A stretch of 48,447 bases of DNA from Leptolyngbyaceae cyanobacterium CSU_1_3 (GCA_012034655.1 JAAUOZ010000014.1:1-48447), one strand, 5' to 3'; shown: positions 18,401 through 28,368, counted from the first letter of the stretch. Made by a program: numbers and translations. The notes: a model not told the origin generated them from the sequence alone.

Positions 18401-18582
18401 CCTTGCTTAGTTTCTTGGCTTGCCTGTTGTAGCAGTTGCCATAACTGTTGCTGAGAAGTTGGAGATTGCGCCCAAGCAGGTTCCAAGGGTGACAGAGCTA
18501 TCACGGCGGGAGCCAATCCAAGCCCGAGAGCTAAAATGCTGCTGAAAGTGCGCTGCTTTGTATGAATTTTGGATAAATGCAT
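15434..18582 (-). CDS. Exported TPR-CHAT protein (caspase-like protease domain), apparent frameshift
   Basis: Two frames join at about 17910, where the first ends GQPQKH and restoring one A in the AAAA run gives GQPQKALKSYKESL. Joined length is about 1050 residues from the ATG at 18582, preferred over 18639 because it puts a signal peptide at the N terminus (basic KIHTKQR, a hydrophobic stretch, then PAWAQS). About 12 tetratricopeptide repeats follow (NNIGxVYxxxGQPQKALEYY). A helical linker leads to a C-terminal CHAT domain with the His motif LHLATHGCF, the Cys motif LSACQTA and the terminal WAPFVLIGD. CHAT domains are caspase-like peptidases common in cyanobacteria; the substrate is unknown. 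The signal peptide would place the whole protein outside the cytoplasm. It overlaps or closely follows the small exported gene upstream. Confidence 0.87.
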
Positions 18583-18638
18583 AGAATTGAGTAAAGTCAG
18601 AATCTTAGAGTAAGAAAAGATTGAGAATGGATCAGACA

Positions 18639-19156
18639 TTAGCGATCGCTGGGAGTGACCTTAATCGTCAGCTTGCCAGCAGGTTGAAACTGGATTTCAT
18701 CCACGACATAGACACTGTCTTTGGCAATGGATTGGATGTCTCTGACTTGCAGCGATGGCAATATTCCCTTCAGGTTGACCTGCGCTTGCCCTAACTTCGC
18801 ATCTTTAATCTGAAATGCATTCAGGGCAATATTCTGCCAAGTGCTTTGCTTCGCTTGGGCAGTGTCTTCGCCGCGAATGATCAGCTTGCCATCGGAGCGA
18901 TAGGCAAGAGCTTTGCGATCGAACACCACCTTTTTACCTGGGCGATCGGCATCGACTGTTTCCCCAAAATCAGTAGTTGCTTCTTGGCATCAAAGCCCTT
19001 CACCTGACCAATTCTAGAACTCCCCGCCTTCAGCGAGACCGTGGCACTCACTGGCAGGGATACTGGGATGACTGGATTCAATAGGGTCTGGGCTTGCACG
19101 GCGAACAGAGGTTGGCTAAGAGTAGCGATGGTCAATCCATAAAAAAGTCGGTGCAT
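18639..19156 (-). CDS. Small exported protein preceding the TPR-CHAT gene (apparent frameshift)
   Basis: Two frames combine into about 172 residues when one A is restored in the run at 18931-18935 (join VKKVVFDRKALAYRSDGK). It has a signal peptide (MHRLFYGLTIATLSQPLFAVQAQ) with an AQA-type cleavage site. The mature part is beta-rich, with no cysteines after the join and no recognised motif. Its stop and the upstream candidate ATG of the CHAT gene overlap (TAATG at 18637-18641), so the genes are one operon. Co-export and coupling suggest it works with the CHAT protein, for example as substrate or inhibitor; that is inference only. Confidence 0.6.
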
Positions 19157-19221
19157 AGGGGTGATTGAGTGGAAAATGGGATATAGCTTGATATCCCGTT
19201 CAGCATACCTCCTATGTTCCT

Positions 19222-20088
19222 ATGACAACCACCCCTCCCGATCCCACCAACCCCAATCCCCTAGGTGCTTTCGTCGGGTTAGTGGGGGTATTGGCGATTT
19301 TTATTTTCTTCACAGGTTGGGTGTATCGCTGGGCTTACTTCGGCTTTTTTGAACTAGATGTGAACAGCCTCAGCTTCCCGGCAGAGTCCTTTTTCCTCGT
19401 GCCGATTCAGGTGATTTTAGGCGACCCGATCCGCCTGATCTGGGCTGTGCTGATGGTTCTGCTAGTAGCAGTGGTGATCAAAGCAACAGTGTGGCTGCTC
19501 GAACCTCTGCGTTTTGCTCCTTCTAGGGCAGCAACCCGATCGCCCCGTGACCTGTGGCTCAGTCGGCTGCATCGCTTTCCCCTCTGCCAAGGGCTACGAC
19601 AAATCACCGATTTGTTTCCCCAACCGTTACGCCGGGATCTAATCATCGTGGCTTGGGTGCTGATTGCCCTATTTTGGCTAGCCCGCTGGCAGGGCACCGA
19701 AGATGCGTGGCGAGATGCCATCAACCCCAGTTCCACGCGCCCTATGGTCACCCTGGTTAGCCCTAGCGACAAGATTGCCCTGGGAGCTAGCTTAACGGAT
19801 GAGCTAATCCAAGATGACACCAGCAATTTGGAAATCCCAGCGTTGAAAAACCTGCGGATTTTTGGCGATGTGGAGCAATTCAGATGGCTGTATAGCAAAG
19901 GCACCAACCGAGCGAATAGTTCGGAACTGGTCGTCTGGCGGTTGCTGATTGAAAGCGGGAACTGGCTGTATCTGTTTCCAGCTTTACCCGATCGCCAATC
20001 GAATCTACGTCCTCCTGTAGTAGCTGTCCATACGGGAGATGGGCGAGTGCAGTCAGTGATTTTGAGCCGTCCTAAAGTTAACCCTTAA
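19222..20088 (+). CDS. Membrane protein divergent from the CHAT operon
   Basis: A 288-residue protein with a Pro/Thr/Asn-rich N terminus and hydrophobic segments at about 14-36 (GAFVGLVGVLAIFIFFTGWVY), 60-95 (VPIQVI... and IWAVLMVLLVAVVIKATVWLL) and 135-155 (DLIIVAWVLIALFWLARW). A soluble C-terminal domain of about 130 residues follows, ending IESGNWLYLFPA and VQSVILSRPKVNP. No enzyme motif is seen and no family is recognised. The start ATG at 19222 lacks a strong ribosome binding site. Its 5' end is 65 bp from the divergent exported-protein gene, so the two may share control. Confidence 0.6.
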   Translation: MTTTPPDPTNPNPLGAFVGLVGVLAIFIFFTGWVYRWAYFGFFELDVNSLSFPAESFFLVPIQVILGDPIRLIWAVLMVLLVAVVIKATVWLLEPLRFAPSRAATRSPRDLWLSRLHRFPLCQGLRQITDLFPQPLRRDLIIVAWVLIALFWLARWQGTEDAWRDAINPSSTRPMVTLVSPSDKIALGASLTDELIQDDTSNLEIPALKNLRIFGDVEQFRWLYSKGTNRANSSELVVWRLLIESGNWLYLFPALPDRQSNLRPPVVAVHTGDGRVQSVILSRPKVNP

Positions 20089-20154
20089 CCTTGGTTAAAC
20101 GAACAACATCGGGATCTTCAGCACTACAGAGGCTAATAGCTAGAAATTAGATCT

Positions 20155-22611
20155 CTATTTTTCAGCCCAACTGCTGACAACTCCTACCTCTGCTTTCACT
20201 GGCACCTTTCTTAAGTACCTCTGTCCAGCCTGCTCCATCACTTGTTGAAGAATCTGTGCAGCCTGTTCTGCTGCATTTTCTGGTGCTTCCAGCAAAATCT
20301 CATCATGTACGGTGCCAATTAACCTGGCTCGTGTTTCTTTCAATGCCATCGGGAGTTTCGCTAAAGCAGCCTTAGTAATATCTGCGGCAGTTCCCTGAAC
20401 TGGAGTATTTAGCAGCTCTGTTAACTTCGGCTCATCTTTCCAACACCGAAGGCGATCGCCCATTGTCCGCATCTCCCTCGGCAGCCTACGCTTGATCGCT
20501 CCATGCCAGCGGGCAATCCCCTGATATGCTTCAAAATATCGCTTGCGAAAGGTTTCTGCCTGCTTTAGGCTCATCTGCACCCCATAGTTGTTGTAGGCGT
20601 ACTCCGCCAACCCTTTGGCACCCATTGCATAGATCAGCCCAAAATTGACGGCTTTGGCTGCTTGCCGCTCCGATTTCTCAACTTGATCCAAGGATTTATC
20701 AGCAATCAGGGCAGCGGTTAGCCGATGCAAGTCTTCATCATTCTGGTATGCCTCAATCATACGGCGATCGCCACTGAGTTCTGCTGCGACCCGCAGTTCA
20801 ATCTGAGAGTAGTCTGCCACGACTAAACGATAGCCTGGAGCCGGAATAAAGCAACTGCGAAAGATTTTGTCTCTGGGAATCTGTTGCAGGTTGGGGTTAC
20901 GACAGGACATGCGCCCAGTAGCAGCCCCCATCTGCTGATAGTCTGGATGAATTCGCCCGGTGATGGGGTGAACGTGCTTGGGTAGGCTACTGCCGAAGGC
21001 TTGGACTGATTTTGCTGCCTTACGGTAGTCTAGCAACGCTCTGACAGGGGGATGCTCTTCTGACAGGGGAATCAGCGAAAGTTTACTGGTGTTCTCTACT
21101 GGCACACCCATCTGCTGTAGTGCCTCTAATACCTGCGGCTGACTGTCCAAATTGAGAGAAACTTCATTCCCTAAAAGATCGAGTTGGGCACTCAGCAAAG
21201 CTGGCTGAAACTGTTGTCGTAATGCACCCGCCATCTCGTCTCTTCTTTGTTCCAGTTCTTGTCGCAGGGAATCCCAGCGGGAGAGATCAAGCAGCATGCC
21301 ATTGAGTTCCATTTGGGCGATCGCTCCCAAACAATCAAATTCCAGCTTGGCAGTTTCCACCAAACGAGCACCTGTCAACTTGGGTTTCATCACCTCACGC
21401 AACCGCAGTAGAATCGCTGCATCTCGCGCGGCATACTCTAACTGCTCAGAAAAAAGACTGGGATTACTCCAATCACTTCGCTGCTGTTCTTTGGAGAGTT
21501 CTTCTCCCAGATAGACCTTGACTAGTTCCGCCAGATTGTATCCGTGCGATCGCACCCCTGCATCCAGCAATTGCGCCGCTATCATCGTGTCGAACAGCTT
21601 GCCAGCAATGGGAAGTCCTGCCTGTTGAAGAAACTTTAAATCAAATTTGGCATTCTGCAAGACTTTGATCGGAGTACCTTGAAGCAGGTCACACAGAGGA
21701 GTTAGCGTTTCCTTGGCAACTTTAAACAGGTCGATGATAATAACAGGCTGATTAGCGGCAGCAATCTGAACTAAGCGAATTCGATCCTTCAATGGATCAA
21801 GCCCAGTGGTTTCTGTGTCAACCGCAATGACTTGGCAAGTTTGGAAAGGCTTAAGTACTTCTGCAAGCCGTTGTCCATCTTCGACAAACTCAAAGTTTAC
21901 AGGCGTATGAGATAAACCAGAATTTGATTTTTCATCTATATTTAGACCGTTAAATTCTGTTTTAGATACACTTTCTATATCAGCCTTATGAACTGGCTCT
22001 GGTAATGGTATTAAACAATCTGAATCAATTGACTTCAAACCAGAAAAAGCATCACTGCTACACCAAACACACCAAATATTTTGATGTTGCCGATAAACAT
22101 TGACACACATCTCCTGAATGATCAGTATGGCATCAATCGGAATACCAGCAGGTACCCGCTGAGAGTCTGGACGGAGAACAACTTTTTGACCAATCTCAAA
22201 ACTGTCGTGGTTTGGAGGAGATAGGGAGGTTGCAGGACTAGGAGAGATAAAAGGTTTGATTTCCTTGACTTCCTCTGCTTCTACTTTTCCTCCCGCTTCT
22301 TGATAGGGGGCACTGGAAGCATTCACGGAGTGGCTCTGGAAGAGCGTCGCTTTCTGTTTGGCAATCCGCGATGGTAGAGGCGGTGGAGTATACCAGGTTT
22401 CAATCCAAGCATCGCTCGCCGATGGTGTTTCTGATTCAGCAGTTGCAGCTTTAATAGGTTCGCTACTTTGTTGAACTCGATTTCTCAAAAACTGCCGTTT
22501 CCGAGATTTTGCCCAGTCCATTAAATCCTCATACAGCGGATCAGCAGCCGTAGGGAGATTGGAATTTGCTTCTACACCACTAACATTGGGGCTAGAGATC
22601 TTCACGGTCAT
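20155..22611 (-). CDS. Family A DNA polymerase with 3'-5' exonuclease
   Basis: An 818-residue protein. Residues 1-260 are a variable region without the 5'-3' nuclease domain of chromosomal PolA. The exonuclease domain (about 262-440) has VIAVDTETTGLD, LQNAKFDLKFL and YAARDAAILL, the DnaQ-like D-E-D-D set. The polymerase domain has motif A VADYSQIELRVA, motif B KAVNFGLIYAMGAKGL and motif C GTVHDEILLEAP, so both catalytic aspartates are present. It copies DNA with proofreading. It overlaps the 3' end of the primase-helicase gene by 20 bp, giving a coupled replication operon. The form without the 5' nuclease is common on plasmids and phages. Motif B has Tyr-Ala-Met where many homologues have Tyr-Gly-Met. 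Confidence 0.95.
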   Translation of the reverse strand: MTVKISSPNVSGVEANSNLPTAADPLYEDLMDWAKSRKRQFLRNRVQQSSEPIKAATAESETPSASDAWIETWYTPPPLPSRIAKQKATLFQSHSVNASSAPYQEAGGKVEAEEVKEIKPFISPSPATSLSPPNHDSFEIGQKVVLRPDSQRVPAGIPIDAILIIQEMCVNVYRQHQNIWCVWCSSDAFSGLKSIDSDCLIPLPEPVHKADIESVSKTEFNGLNIDEKSNSGLSHTPVNFEFVEDGQRLAEVLKPFQTCQVIAVDTETTGLDPLKDRIRLVQIAAANQPVIIIDLFKVAKETLTPLCDLLQGTPIKVLQNAKFDLKFLQQAGLPIAGKLFDTMIAAQLLDAGVRSHGYNLAELVKVYLGEELSKEQQRSDWSNPSLFSEQLEYAARDAAILLRLREVMKPKLTGARLVETAKLEFDCLGAIAQMELNGMLLDLSRWDSLRQELEQRRDEMAGALRQQFQPALLSAQLDLLGNEVSLNLDSQPQVLEALQQMGVPVENTSKLSLIPLSEEHPPVRALLDYRKAAKSVQAFGSSLPKHVHPITGRIHPDYQQMGAATGRMSCRNPNLQQIPRDKIFRSCFIPAPGYRLVVADYSQIELRVAAELSGDRRMIEAYQNDEDLHRLTAALIADKSLDQVEKSERQAAKAVNFGLIYAMGAKGLAEYAYNNYGVQMSLKQAETFRKRYFEAYQGIARWHGAIKRRLPREMRTMGDRLRCWKDEPKLTELLNTPVQGTAADITKAALAKLPMALKETRARLIGTVHDEILLEAPENAAEQAAQILQQVMEQAGQRYLRKVPVKAEVGVVSSWAEK

Positions 22612-25320
22612 TGTCCTCTCCTAAATCCAAATCAACCGGAATAAAGCGGTGGTAAGCCCGCTCATAGACAAACAACGGCTCTGCTGTGACACCACCCCGA
22701 TTTTTGAGAATGCTGAGTCGCGCATAGGTCGCCTTTGCTTTTTCATTGAGCGGATACTGGGCGCGCACGTCTTGAATTTGCCGGAGTCTGAGATAATCCC
22801 CGGCGTAGCGTTCTTCCAGGAGATCAAGCTGATCTCTAGGTTGGTCATTGCCGCGCTGTGCCTTACCCGTCTGGAGCAGCATGATGCAGTCTGCGGCGTG
22901 GGCAATCTTGAACGAGTCCCGTAACGCACCCATATCTAACGTTCCAGTCCGAAGCGCTTCTGGTAGGCTGCCTTATTAATGTCACTAATTGCCACCACAG
23001 CAGCACCCGTGTCCCGCGCCAGTTGTTTTAACCCCGTTGCCACCCGCGAAACCCGCAATACTTCATTGGCACCAGAGTCGAGTTTTTCATCCCCACAACA
23101 CATGAGTTGTAAATAATCGACAATCACCAACACGGGCGCTGTTTTATCGAGTTCTGCGATGCGGCGAATTTGAGCGATCGTCCCTTTCAAATGCGCGACT
23201 GTGACCTCTGGACCTGCTTCTAAAACCGTCAGATATTCTGCAATCTGCTGGTCATATGCCCGAATTGCCAGCGCAGTCTGTTGTTTCAGCCATTCGGTAT
23301 GGGCATAGTCGGCATTCATCCAGTGCTTTGCTTCAATCAAGCCGGAGTTCAGCCCACCCATCCGCGACAAAGCGTTCACCCAGAGTTGCTGCTTCCCCAT
23401 CTCAAAAGAGACATACAGCACGGGGATTTTAGCTTTTGCCGCTTCATCCGCGCACCAGGCGCACCAGGTCGTTTTTCCGGAGCCGGGAGGAGCACCCACG
23501 ACATAAAGCCTGCCGGGATGTAACCCACCATTGAGAGAACGATTCAGCCAAGGAGCCGGGGTAGCGATCGCCGTTTGCGGTTGCCCAAACAATTCTCGGA
23601 TCAAGTCCTGGGTATATGCCACCATTGGCATGACTTCTGAGGCATTCCGTTGCTGAAGATGTTGAGAGTGGTGAATCAGCGTTTCCAGCGTTTCGGTCAC
23701 GGGATGTAAGGGGCTGTTCAACAGTTCGGATGCCGTGGCTGCCTGCTCTTTTGCCAGCGATCGCAAGCCAGTATCTCGCACTCTCATGAGGAGTTCTGTA
23801 AACGTCTCCCAACCGCAGGGAGCCAGATTCAAAAGCTCATCCAAATAGGCAGCGATTTGATTCAGAATCGGTGTCGGTAGGGGAGAGCGCTCCATCACCA
23901 TTTTTTCCAGCCGTGAGAGAACGAGACTGGGCGTTAACTCTCTCCCTTCTAGCTCCAGGCTTACAAAGCATTCCCAGAGCCTTTGGTGGAGATAAAACGG
24001 CTTTGAATCATCGCCTTTGGACATAAACGTGACAATAAAGCCCTCAACGGGTAAATCCACACCCAAGGCTTCCTGCATCCCGGCTTCTGGATGATGCAAG
24101 ATGTAAGCCAGCAAATCTCGTTCAACCCGTCTAGCAACCTCATTGTCCCCTTCTGGCTTCTCCCATTGCCAGAAGGGGCAGGCATAGCCTGTACAGCCTC
24201 CACAGCGGACTAACTCACGGCTGTTGCGAATGTAGCTGCAACTCCACTGATAGTCGTGAGGATTGCGTTTAACCGAAGCATAAGTGCTGTGGAAATTTCT
24301 GAGCCTGGATTCAACCGTCGTTTTGCTGGTGGGATGGTGATCAGAAGCCCGTGCCATTGCTTCTGCCAAGGGTTCTGCCTGGTTACGTTCCCATCCCCTG
24401 GTAATGACATAACGTGCCAGAGTTAAGTTAACTGAGTTGTAGTCCTGATCGGTTGGAGCACCCTGGTTCATCAGGTAGTGAATACAAGCGGGATGCTCAT
24501 CGGGAGCCAGAATTGAAAAGTCCGTCGATTTTGTAGCAGTAGAAGACTGCACGGTTGAACTCCCAGCAAAACCCGATCGCTCCTGAAAAGCATTGCCCTT
24601 TTGATGCCCATTTTTACTGATCGCACTGCTGAGGCTGACTTCAAGTGCAGCCAGTTGAGCCAGTTGAGCCACAGGAATCCGCTGAAAGGATGCCATTAGA
24701 CCCGCCTGATCGTCGGGCACTACCGGAAATCCTTCAGACCAGTTCACAGGTTCACTTAAGAAACCGCTCCACTTACCACTGATTTGATGCTTGCCGCAGG
24801 GCAATTTGATCGGTCGTCCCGATGCTTTACCATCGATCGTCGTTGTTGCTGTCGCGGGATAAATCTCCTTGGGTTTGTAATCAGCTAAATAACAGAGGTT
24901 CTGCAATGCCTTGACCCAGGTAGCACCAGGCAGCGGCATGTCAGCAAACAACCAGAGATGGAACCCACGACGACCACTGAATTCCAGATAAGCAGAGAGT
25001 CCTTGACTAGTAGCGATTTGTTGCACTCGTTGAGACAGACTCAGAACCTCACGCAAAGTCTGTTCGTCGCTGCCATCTTTGGGAGCATCAAAATCAATGC
25101 AGCCCGCTTTAGCCAGATTTGTCCCCGGTTGAAGGAGGCGCACCGAGATAATTGAATTGCCTTGAAGATGCGCTTCTACTACAGCAGAGGTGAGAGACTG
25201 ATCATACTGTGACTGTAGAACATCAGTGCTTTGCCAGACGCTATAAAGCTGCTGATGTTCATGGAAAATCAGGCGGTAAAGCTGCTGCAAAACAGGGGTG
25301 GTTTCTGACATGTGGTTCAA
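22592..25320 (-). CDS. AEP primase-DnaB helicase fusion (apparent frameshift)
   Basis: The main frame ends at 22936 and the C-terminal 113 residues continue in another frame. Restoring one T at about 22938 gives LERLDMGALRDS and one protein of about 909 residues. The N-terminal 250 residues form an archaeo-eukaryotic-type primase: metal-binding CIDFDAP, SGRRGFHLWLF and IKLPCGKHQISG. A Cys cluster follows at about 365-385 (CSYIRNS, CGGCTGYACPF). Next comes a DnaB N-terminal-like region, then a RecA-fold motor with Walker A GAPPGSGKTTW, LYVSFEMGKQQLW and Walker B LVIVDYLQLM. The repaired C terminus has the DnaB ending (IAHAADCIML, LSILKNRGG). It would unwind the fork and make primers. The start is MNHMSE; the second Met (25311) is possible. 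Confidence 0.9.
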
Positions 25321-25444
25321 CTAATCAAATCGGTAATGATGTCGCGAATGTGTTCATCCACTTGAGCGAGCTAAAGACGATCACTGGGATAAATTTGCAA
25401 AACATGGGTGGCGGGTGAGTTCTTTGTCTTTTTGCGTTTAAAGC

Positions 25445-25477
25445 GTAACCCCCTGTTTTGTGGAAACAGGGGGTTAC
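25445..25477. repeat. Perfect 14-bp inverted repeat containing iteron core
   Basis: GTAACCCCCTGTTT (25445-25458), a 5-base loop and AAACAGGGGGTTAC (25464-25477). Its arms contain GTTAC and GGGGG, the same cores found in the direct repeats to its right. It lies at the edge of the origin region and is a candidate Rep-dimer operator. Confidence 0.75.
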
Positions 25478-25736
25478 AAGCTGATCGATCTGATTGATCT
25501 GATCAGACGTGTAACCATTCTGGAATAGCTTGCTCCGCAACCATTCTGAAAATTTAAAGTCACAGTAAGAGGAGGGTAAAGTCACTTGTAGGGGATACTG
25601 AAGTCACGGCGATAGGAAATTAAAGTCCCATCCAGAGGAGCTTATTACCGCAGATTTGTAACCAAAATGATCTGGAATCTAGATCTGATGCTAGTTACAG
25701 AAGAGTTACAACGGCTTGGGACTTGAGCCTAGAGGG

Positions 25737-25848
25737 CAAGTCACGACTGGGGGAGGCTGATGTCACGGTTAGGGGATTGTAACTATCAGGAATTGCGGCT
25801 AAAAGCCTTTTATATCAATGGTTACAGCAAAGTTACGCTCAGGTTACA
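25737..25848 (+). repeat. Origin composite repeat, unit 1
   Basis: Order: CAAGTCACGACTGGGGG, TGTCACGGTTAGGGGATTGT, GCTAAAAGCCTTTTATATCA, ATGGTTACAG, AGTTAC, GGTTACA. Same order as units 2 and 3. Confidence 0.75.
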
Positions 25849-26020
25849 AAGACATCAGAAAAGCGAGTTTAGGTTTCTAGATTTAGTGGAATTGTTTTAA
25901 TGCACTACTGTATTTAGCGTAGTTCAATTGCATTATGGCTATATATAGCGAATCTTCTCTTGAAATCTCGCTAGATGTGGTTGTAACTAAATTCTCCACA
26001 AACTTAGTCCGAGTGGTACT

Positions 26021-26119
26021 CAAGTCACGACCAGGGGGTATTGATGTCATTAAAAGGGGAAGTTTAACCTGATAAATATCGCTAAAACCTTTTTATATCA
26101 ATGGTTACAGAGAGTTACA
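26021..26119 (+). repeat. Origin composite repeat, unit 2
   Basis: Order: CAAGTCACGACCAGGGGG, TGATGTCATTAAAAGGGGA, GCTAAAACCTTTTTATATCA, ATGGTTACAG, GAGTTACA. It shares the run TTTTATATCAATGGTTACAG with unit 1. Confidence 0.75.
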
Positions 26120-26148
26120 TGGAAAGGCGATCGCTATGACTGCAAAAT

Positions 26149-26250
26149 CAAGTCACCGCAGGGGGATGTTAATGTCACGACTATGGGACTTTAACGACGG
26201 TTGAGCTTGTCTAAAACCTTTATTTGACAATGGTTACAGTAGGGTTACAG
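26149..26250 (+). repeat. Origin composite repeat, unit 3
   Basis: Order: CAAGTCACCGCAGGGGG, AATGTCACGACTATGGGACT, CTAAAACCTTTATTTGACA, ATGGTTACAG, AGGGTTACAG. It ends 25 bp before the stop of the Rep-like gene. Confidence 0.75.
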
Positions 26251-26274
26251 ATCTTGTAACCAAGTTCAATTGAA

Positions 26275-27806
26275 TTACTGGATGCCAAGAACCTGACGTA
26301 GCAAGCTTTGATCCTCATCGACGGCGCGACGGCGATCGCTCTCGACCAGCTTTACCCAACTGACACTCTTGCCGATCGTGGTAGCAAGCTGGGCTTGAGT
26401 CCATCCCTTTGCTTGACGGGCAGCTTTCACTGTTTTTCCATCCAGTTCAGCCGCAGGCAGTAGCGCTTTAGCTGTAGTGCCCTTGACTTTGCTATTAGGC
26501 TTGTTCCGCGTAGTACTGGCACCAGCGGAGGCTCGGCTGGTCTTTTCTGTTCGTCTGGTTTCAAGCTCATCCAAACACTCTTGAATCTGCACGGGTAGCC
26601 GGAAGGTGAGTTTTGCCGGGAACCAATGCTTGGAAATGTAGCTATCCGGTAGCCACTTTGCCCCCAAGAGTTGCTGGTTTCGCTCTTTGTGGGCAGGTCT
26701 GCTATTTCATCGGGTAGGCTCCAGACGGGTCTTAGCCACAAGGGATAGGTTTCATCATCGAAGTCGATGTCAATCTTGAGGTTATCTTTGAGGGTGAGCA
26801 GGGCATTGTCTACCGATTCCTTTAACTTCCACCCGTAGCGGCGATCGGACAGCGCTTTCTCAATGTCACTGCTAGGTAAAACACTTTCCAGTAGGCTTTC
26901 AACGGTATAAACCCCATTCGGACGAGAACGGCTATTCTGGATTAGATACAGCGCCATGCTGGTCGCCATTTTGCGCCGGTGGGGATCGATATCAAAGACT
27001 TCTTTAGGAATCAGTCCATACTGATACAGGGCTTTCCGCTGTTGTGCGCCCTCTCGGTTCAGGAAGCTATGGGTCCAGAGTCCTGGTTGCACCCGGATCA
27101 CCACCTCATGCAATTCTTCGGACTCCCCATCGACATTGGGTTGGGTGTATTCCTGGACGCTGACGATCCATAGCAAGCTTCGCTCCCGAACGCAGAGATC
27201 CATGTCGCCTTCAAACCAGTGGATGACCGCACCTAACGTCCCGACAACCCACGCTAGGTCAGCAACTGCCTTGAGCTTTTGTGACTTGGTGAACTTGTTG
27301 CTGTTGTGAACCTTGAGCGTTTTGATCAAGTCTGTACCGAGCAGATGAAACGGCTCTTTCCAAGGTTCAGACTGCAACGAAGCATAGGTAGCAAAGACAG
27401 CATGGAGGCGAGCTGCCATCACCCCGTATTGCTCCAGGATTTCGCGCTCTGCTTGCGTAGAAATCGACTCTGCCTGGTGCTTTTGCTTGTTTAGGACGTA
27501 GAACTCGATGTAGCGTCCTTTGCCAAAGTGTTTTTGGAAGTAAAGGCGCTCCTGCCCATACTCGCTCCAATCTGGAGGCTTTAAAAAAGCCTGCGTGGCA
27601 CTGATGACAGGCGCTCCACTGGCAATCATCTCCATTGACTTGGTGGTGAATAGAGGTGGTTCTGTTCGAGGCAGGTTGCGCGGCTTGCGGATTTTAGTCC
27701 GGGTGGACTGGGAGGGCAGAACCTCTACCTCAGTTAATTCTAATTGGGTGGAGTCTTCGAGGAGGGGAGTGCTGTCCTCGCGATCGTTGGGTTTGGGTTG
27801 TATCAT
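26275..27806 (-). CDS. Putative plasmid replication initiator with C-terminal XRE helix-turn-helix (apparent frameshift)
   Basis: The main frame becomes non-family-like after about 26690. Restoring one A in the run at 26686-26688 joins it to the frame reading RNQQLLGAKWLPDSYI and gives a protein of about 510 residues. It has an acidic, Thr/Ser-rich N terminus, a large central domain (YFQKHFGKGRYIEFYVLN, FHLLGTDLIKTLKVHN, RKMATSMALYLIQNSR) suggestive of a winged-helix initiator, a basic linker, and a C-terminal XRE domain (VKAARQAKGWTQAQLATTIG). It is not in a recognised Rep family. The call rests on its position next to an iteron array and two DNA-binding regions. It would bind the repeats and recruit the helicase-primase. 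Confidence 0.65.
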
Positions 27807-28083
27807 GGCTCAATCGTTGAAAAGAACTAGATGGAACCAAAACGCCATACTTAGATTCTTACGGGGTAAGAACCTCTGCCCTTTTCAAGGATCGAGTAAT
27901 TTGCTAACCTGTCATTAGTAGGCAGATCGCAACCTATCCAACCGGGAAGGGCATATCGTTGATATGGTCGTTCTGGTTTTAACTGAAGCATCGAAGGCAC
28001 CAGGACTTCACCCGCCAAGACGATTTCCTGGTGTTTTCAAGCTTTAAAGGGCATTGGACTTTACGTTCTCCATAGGTTTGTGA

Positions 28084-28275
28084 TTACTCGATTCCTTGTA
28101 CGGAAAGCATTCCCCGAGCAATGCGCTCGATGAATTCGGAACGAGACAGAGAGAATGCAGCAGCTAACTCATCCAGCTTTTCAACTCCGGTGGGAGTGAG
28201 TGCAATCATGGTCGGCTTCTTGAGTTCTCCATAGAGCTGATCTCGCCCTTTCCGTTTCGGTTTTTGAGTCTCCAT
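28084..28275 (-). CDS. CopG/Arc-like ribbon-helix-helix protein
   Basis: 63 residues from the ATG at 28275; a longer frame to 28311 adds a hydrophobic, unlikely N terminus. A basic leader (METQKPKRKGRDQL) precedes a ribbon-helix-helix: KPTMIALTPTGVEKLDELAA then FSLSRSEFIERIARG. Such proteins bind operator DNA as dimers and often control copy number or partition on plasmids. No ParA-like ATPase or toxin gene lies beside it. The 277-bp gap to the Rep-like start has no gene; it contains an 8-bp-stem hairpin at 27998-28034 of doubtful meaning. Confidence 0.75.
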   Translation of the reverse strand: METQKPKRKGRDQLYGELKKPTMIALTPTGVEKLDELAAAFSLSRSEFIERIARGMLSVQGIE

Positions 28276-28358
28276 AGCTGCGGTTACTAATCTTATATAA
28301 GAAATTACCACGGACTGCCAAGAATAATAGACCAGAACTGTCCATCTGGATATAGTTG

Positions 28359-28368
28359 TTCCCTAAGT
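28359..28368 (-). repeat. Isolated copy of the ACTTAGGGAA motif
   Basis: TTCCCTAAGT, the reverse complement of ACTTAGGGAA, lies in the upstream region shared by the ribbon-helix-helix gene and the SF1 helicase gene. Four more copies lie downstream of the helicase. Confidence 0.5.

Larger units (their letters stand above)
25555..26262. other. Candidate plasmid replication origin with iterons
   Basis: A 700-bp gene-free stretch beside the Rep-like gene. It is packed with two alternating motifs, AAGTCAC followed by a short G-run, and (A/G)GTTACA, repeated more than ten times and partly organised into three composite units. A first, diverged set (AAAGTCACAGTAAGAGG, AAAGTCACTTGTAGGGG, GAAGTCACGGCGATAGG) starts at about 25556. 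An AT-rich part without iterons (25861-25990, with TATGGCTATATATAGCG) lies in the middle and could be the melting region. No protein-coding frame fits. Confidence 0.72.

Noticed and set aside
25325..25585. An 86-codon minus-strand open frame across the origin edge
   Set aside because: It overlaps the perfect inverted repeat and the first iterons, has Pro/Cys-rich low-quality sequence and no binding site, so it is chance coding.
25737..26250. Possible CRISPR array
   Set aside because: Only three long imperfect units of unequal spacing with conserved internal motifs; there are no uniform repeats with unique spacers and no cas genes.
27998..28034. CACCAGGA ... TCCTGGTG hairpin followed by TTTT as a terminator
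   Set aside because: No plus-strand gene ends upstream and the loop is long; the T-run is on the wrong side for the minus-strand gene.
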